A stretch of DNA of 64,000 bases, from positions 22,468 to 86,467 of the forward strand of contig CAWDLE010000002.1 in NCBI GenBank assembly GCA_963803085.1, read 5' to 3'. Of this stretch, positions 60,900 through 64,000 are shown one piece after another. Every line of letters begins with the position of its first letter. The first letter of the stretch is position 1. The position numbers and the translations under genes are program-made. Under the pieces are notes generated by a model. That model was not told the DNA's origin, ran no database searches, and worked only from the letters and a program-made list of their open reading frames with translations. The stretch is from JACVRW01 sp963803085 (lineage in GTDB: Bacteria > Actinomycetota > Thermoleophilia > Solirubrobacterales > Thermoleophilaceae).

Positions 60900-61734
60900 C
60901 CGGCGCCTCCAGCGCAAGCGACCCCGTCAGCTCGGCATCGTCGGACACCTCGTCCGCCCACACGATCATGCGCCGCAGGCTAGCGGCGCCGTAGGTCGTG
61001 ACCATGGCTACGTCGACGGCGTCGCGGCCGCGGCCGATCGCCAACCTGCCGATGCGGGGAGTGTTGAAGCGCGCATCGAACGTCCACCAGCTTGAGCCGA
61101 GCCAGACCTCCATCCAGGCGTGGAAGTCCATGGTCGGGTAAGGACCGGGGATGCCGATGTCGGGCATGTAGCCGAACACGTAGCGGGCCGGGATGCCGAG
61201 CGCACGGCAGAACGTCACGCCCAGGTGGGCGAAGTCCCGGCACATGCCCCCGCGCCGCTCGAAGATCTCGACGGTTGCCGTGGTCGGCATGCTCGTGACG
61301 CCGTACTCGATGTTGGCGTGGATCCAGTCGCAGACCGCCTGCACGCGCTCCACCCCCGGCTCAAAGCCGCCGAACAGCTCCCACGCCTGGTCCGAGAGCA
61401 GGTCGGACTCGCAAAAGCGGCTCGCGAGCAGCCAGTGGAGCAGTTCGTCGGGGAGCGCCTCGATGCGGTGCTGCACCTCGCTGGGCCCTGGCACCGGCTC
61501 TGGGTCGGACGAGACTGTCGCGAGCGCGTCGTAGGAGAGCGTCGAGCCTCCCTGCGGAAGCACGAGCCGCCGGCAGCGATTGCCATAGATGTCGGTGAAG
61601 CTGGTGGCCCCGAGCACCGGCTCGCTGCTCCAGCGCTCGTCGAGCAGCGCTTCGAGCTGCGGCTCGACGAGGACGACCGCCGCAGTGGGCGCCGTCGCCT
61701 CGTGCTCGAAGCGGCAGCCGACGCGTAGCCTCAT
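60889..61734 (-). CDS. Transglutaminase-like protein B2
   Basis: 281 residues, ATG 61734. By eye identical in protein to B1, including the active site (GGMCRDFAHLG, FHAWMEV, FDARFNTPRIG); DNA differences are silent. Preceded by the frameshifted C2, whose translation runs into the first 370 bp of this gene in another frame and could hinder its expression or coupling. Confidence 0.9.
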   Translation of the reverse strand: MRLRVGCRFEHEATAPTAAVVLVEPQLEALLDERWSSEPVLGATSFTDIYGNRCRRLVLPQGGSTLSYDALATVSSDPEPVPGPSEVQHRIEALPDELLHWLLASRFCESDLLSDQAWELFGGFEPGVERVQAVCDWIHANIEYGVTSMPTTATVEIFERRGGMCRDFAHLGVTFCRALGIPARYVFGYMPDIGIPGPYPTMDFHAWMEVWLGSSWWTFDARFNTPRIGRLAIGRGRDAVDVAMVTTYGAASLRRMIVWADEVSDDAELTGSLALEAPGGR

Positions 61735-62839
61735 GCGTCCCGCTCCGAGCGCGCTGCTGCTGCTGCTGCGGCTGCTGGCTCGGCGGCCCGTCCTCGAGCC
61801 GTGCCTGCACCCGCGGCGGCGGCAGCTCCTCGACCGCGAGCGTCTCCGTCGTCCCGCCCATCGCCTGCGTCATCACCCCGCGCCGGAACTGCCGTGTCGC
61901 GCCGAGGTTCTGGATCGCTACCAGTCGGGCGATCGGCTCGTCGTCGTTGCCGCGCAGCTGTGTGGCACGATCGACGCCGCCAAGCGCCTCGCAGCTCACC
62001 TGCACGTCGAGCTCGGCCTGGCCGCCGCCCTGGTAAGTGCCGCGCAACACCGCGACGTCGACGTAGTCGCGGCCCACGCCGGCCTTGACGTGCTGCCCCG
62101 TGCAGAGTGTGCCGAGCGTCGCGTCGATACCGAGCCACCCATAGGGCGGGATGTACGCCTCGGTCCAGGCGTGCGAGGCCGTCGCCGCGCCGACGCTGCC
62201 GAGGTACCCGCTGACGTAGCGAGCGGGGAGGCCGACGTGGCGGCACAGCGAGATCAGCACGTGCGCGAAGTCCTGACAGACGCCGCTGCCTCCGGCGAGC
62301 ACCTCGGCGACGGAGCTGTTCACGGTCGTGGCGCCGATCCGGTACTCGAGGCGTCCGCGCACATGGTCGGCTGCGCGAGTGAGGAAGGCGAGCGCGCTCG
62401 TCTCCCGATCCTCGGCGAGCAGCGCCTCGGCGAGCGCGGCCGAGTCGTCTCCGAGCGGGATATACGCGCTCGGGCCGAGGAACTCGGCGTGTTCGTCCGC
62501 CAGCGCCTCGTTTCCCACGAGCGCCCGGAGCGCGGGCGACGCGTCCGGCTCGCCCTCGGCCGGGCCGGCGAGCGGGTCGTCGGCGCCCGCGTGGGTGACG
62601 ATGTCGCTCGTCGCCTCGATCACGAGGCGGTCGTGCAGGTAGGCGACGCCGAAGTCGTGGACGGCATTGCCGTAATAGTCCCGGAACGACATCGTGGTCG
62701 CGGGCGGCTCGATCTGGAGGTCGAAGTCGAGCAGGGTCTGGCTCGCGCAGGCAAGCGGCTGCAGCCGCACCTCGTTGAAGCTCTCGAAGACCTCCCCCGC
62801 GTAGCGGTAGCTCGTCCGGTGGCGGATCCGGTACCTCAC
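61361..62839 (-). CDS. Transglutaminase-like protein C2, frameshifted in its Gln repeat
   Basis: From GTG 62839 the first ~345 residues match C1, with intact Cys, His and Asp. In the repeat at about 61751-61770 unit 2 has CG plus five CTG where unit 1 has six CTG, one base shorter; the frame is lost after QPQQQQQ and continues as RARSGTHEATRRL into B2 until a stop at 61361, giving 492 residues with an alien tail of about 125. The intended stop would be at 61731. The catalytic domain should be unaffected. Confidence 0.8.
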   Translation of the reverse strand: MRYRIRHRTSYRYAGEVFESFNEVRLQPLACASQTLLDFDLQIEPPATTMSFRDYYGNAVHDFGVAYLHDRLVIEATSDIVTHAGADDPLAGPAEGEPDASPALRALVGNEALADEHAEFLGPSAYIPLGDDSAALAEALLAEDRETSALAFLTRAADHVRGRLEYRIGATTVNSSVAEVLAGGSGVCQDFAHVLISLCRHVGLPARYVSGYLGSVGAATASHAWTEAYIPPYGWLGIDATLGTLCTGQHVKAGVGRDYVDVAVLRGTYQGGGQAELDVQVSCEALGGVDRATQLRGNDDEPIARLVAIQNLGATRQFRRGVMTQAMGGTTETLAVEELPPPRVQARLEDGPPSQQPQQQQQRARSGTHEATRRLPLRARGDGAHCGGRPRRAAARSAARRALEQRAGARGHQLHRHLWQSLPAARASAGRLDALLRRARDSLVRPRAGARAQRGAAPHRGAPRRTAPLAAREPLLRVRPALGPGVGAVRRL

Positions 62840-63888
62840 GCCATCATTTCCTGCGCGGTCAGAGGCCGGTGTGCGAAGAACTCGTCCTCGACACGGTCGC
62901 CGATGCGATAACAGCGGCGTTGGATGTCGAGCAGGGAAGTGTGCAGGCCGTGTTCGAGCAGGTCGTCGAGCCGGTGATAGGCGAACTCCGCCTGCAGCCG
63001 GCCCACCTCCCGGCGTGCCTCGCTCCCGGTGGCCGAGCCCGGCATCGGCTCGGAGCCGTTGTAGGCGGGAGCCTGCTCGACGATGTGCGAAAGGGCGGCG
63101 TCGACCTGCCCGATCGAGAACCGGATCGAACGCGGCAGGACGGCCGAGAGGATGAGCAGCTCGATCACCGCGCTCGGCTGGATGCCTCTGCTCTCGATGC
63201 GGTGATACGACTCGTACGCCGACAGCGAGCGCAGGAGTGTGACCCACGGCTCCAGGTCGTGAGCCGCCGCGGCCAGGGCGAAGCGGTCGCCGCGCTCGGC
63301 GTCGTCGCCGACGAGGAGCCGGTAGTTCACGTCGAGGGTGCGAGCCGTCCACTCCGCCCGCTCCAGGAACTTGCCTGACTGGAGGAAGTACCAGCCCTCC
63401 TCACGCGGCATCGTCGAGTCGGTGATCCCCTGCAGCAGCTGGCTGAAATCGACGACCGAGCGGCAGAAGCGTGTGGCGCTCTCCGCGCCGGACGCCGCAC
63501 GGCGCCGCTGAGCTGGTCGTTGGACCTCGAGGTGGTAGCGGTTGAGCGCCTCCCACATCTCGGTCGCCAACTGGTGGCGCATCGTGCGCGCGTTATCGCG
63601 CGCACGGGTGATGCATTCCACGATCGAGTTCGCGTCCTCGGTCGAGAAGATCAGATGCAGGGGCACGGTCTCCTCGTCCGCTGGCGGGCCGTCTGGCGGA
63701 AAGGCCGGGTGTTCGCCGACGATGTCGAGCAGCGCCGCCCAGTGGCGGTCACGGCGAGACTGGGCATCCTTGGTCGAGCCCAGTGCGAGGGTGTGGCTGA
63801 AGGTCGCCTCGGTGAGACGAGCCGTCTGCTCGGCACGCTCGACGTAGCGGCCGATCCAGTAGAGCGATTCCGCCATGCGACTCAGCAT
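62836..63888 (-). CDS. Alpha-E (DUF403) domain protein D2
   Basis: 350 residues, protein sequence as D1 by eye (same start MLSRMAESLYWIG and end RPLTAQEMMA). This copy sits 13 bp downstream of the ATP-grasp gene that leaves the window, so it keeps the native operon context: ATP-grasp, alpha-E, C, B, A. Confidence 0.92.
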   Translation of the reverse strand: MLSRMAESLYWIGRYVERAEQTARLTEATFSHTLALGSTKDAQSRRDRHWAALLDIVGEHPAFPPDGPPADEETVPLHLIFSTEDANSIVECITRARDNARTMRHQLATEMWEALNRYHLEVQRPAQRRRAASGAESATRFCRSVVDFSQLLQGITDSTMPREEGWYFLQSGKFLERAEWTARTLDVNYRLLVGDDAERGDRFALAAAAHDLEPWVTLLRSLSAYESYHRIESRGIQPSAVIELLILSAVLPRSIRFSIGQVDAALSHIVEQAPAYNGSEPMPGSATGSEARREVGRLQAEFAYHRLDDLLEHGLHTSLLDIQRRCYRIGDRVEDEFFAHRPLTAQEMMA

Positions 63889-63901
63889 CTGTTCGTTCCC
63901 G

Positions 63902-64000
63902 TCACCGCAGCACCCAGGTGTCCTTGCTGCCGCCGCCCTGGCTTGAGTTGACGATCAGCGAGTCGCGCACGAGAGCGACTCGTGTCAGGCCGCCGGGCAG
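63902..64000 (-). CDS. Circularly permuted ATP-grasp protein, C-terminal end only
   Basis: Last 32 codons before the window edge, identical in kind to the fragment at 59849-59945 (TRVALVRDSLIVNSSQGGG; KDTWVLR-stop). The gene continues beyond 64000 on the minus strand and is probably the first gene of the operon. The type 2 circularly permuted ATP-grasp family is predicted to form amide or peptide bonds using ATP. Confidence 0.8.
   Translation of the reverse strand: MPGGLTRVALVRDSLIVNSSQGGGSKDTWVLR

Larger units (their letters stand above)
59946..63998. repeat. Tandem duplication, unit 2 (4053 bp)
   Basis: Second copy of 55892-59945, offset 4054 bp up to gene B and 4053 bp beyond the CTG repeat in gene C. 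Differences from unit 1 are sparse, for example in A (55933 region), at the start of A, in B near 57000/61050 and in the C repeat. Confidence 0.93.

Noticed and set aside
61361..61730. C-terminal extension of C2 as a real domain
   Set aside because: The same DNA encodes the conserved B2 protein in another frame, and C1 lacks the extension.
1..64000. CRISPR arrays, tRNA/rRNA genes, integrases, transposases
   Set aside because: I saw no regularly spaced repeats, no rRNA- or tRNA-like sequences and no transposase or integrase motifs; only the tandem duplication and short repeats listed.

Overview
The DNA is very GC-rich, uses many GTG starts and is packed with 4-bp ATGA/GTGA gene overlaps. Its gene content (F420-type luciferase-like oxidoreductase, DUF2867 next to TetR, fused DrrA-DrrB ABC exporter, NarL-type two-component pairs, transglutaminase/alpha-E operon) fits a soil actinobacterium. 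A deep-branching lineage such as Thermoleophilia/Solirubrobacterales is my best guess, but no rRNA or marker gene here proves it.

Layout. 1-3245: tail of an MFS exporter and a secreted HetC/PLAT/CARDB-like protein. 3317-7611: promoter and palindromic operator, then a selenium-binding/methanethiol-oxidase-like protein, a small membrane peptide, TetR and a hydrolase-glycosyltransferase fusion. 7618-12931: small metabolic and stress genes (VOC, HxlR, NDH-2-like flavoprotein, UspA, GNAT, DUF1579, GH16, DDAH). 13047-15694: a NarL-type kinase/regulator pair. 15784-23776: cupin, 3-hydroxybutyrate-dehydrogenase-like SDR, TetR/DUF2867, gene remnants, HD hydrolase, LLM oxidoreductase, ABC exporter, DHFR-like reductase. 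23790-29919: LysR regulator with a palindromic operator and a divergent NAD-linked formate dehydrogenase operon ending in fdhD. 30062-32349: TRAP-type binding lipoprotein (frameshifted) and a secreted unknown. 32374-36598: an unusual two-component module in which two tandem kinases carry complementary defects. 36618-37406: a lone methyltransferase.

37490-45488 is a tightly coupled minus-strand operon of eight genes: MDR dehydrogenase, variant 6-pyruvoyl-tetrahydropterin-synthase-like enzyme, glycosyltransferase, methyltransferase, LPG-synthase-type flippase, RibD-type reductase, CDP-alcohol phosphatidyltransferase-sulfatase fusion, and a second methyltransferase. It looks like a pathway for an uncharacterised lipid- or membrane-linked metabolite, possibly pteridine- or pyrimidine-derived. 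45646-49387 holds an NmrA-like protein, hydrolases, MarR and a four-helix copper protein. 49479-51516 is a decayed FAD-monooxygenase/TetR pair. 51589-55262 holds an aquaporin, glutathione-independent formaldehyde dehydrogenase, DUF899 and a PNPOx-like protein.

55892-63998 is a near-identical tandem duplication of about 4.05 kb (three transglutaminase-like genes plus an alpha-E gene), with a truncated circularly permuted ATP-grasp gene at the junction and the presumed intact copy running off the window end.

A recurring oddity is single-base frameshifts in otherwise well conserved genes (near 1000-1240, 31150, 34158, 35240, 35720, 42299, 43975, 47530), plus C10 and C18 tracts near 47.4 kb. Many are probably sequence or assembly errors, so I describe the genes as intended and flag each break.
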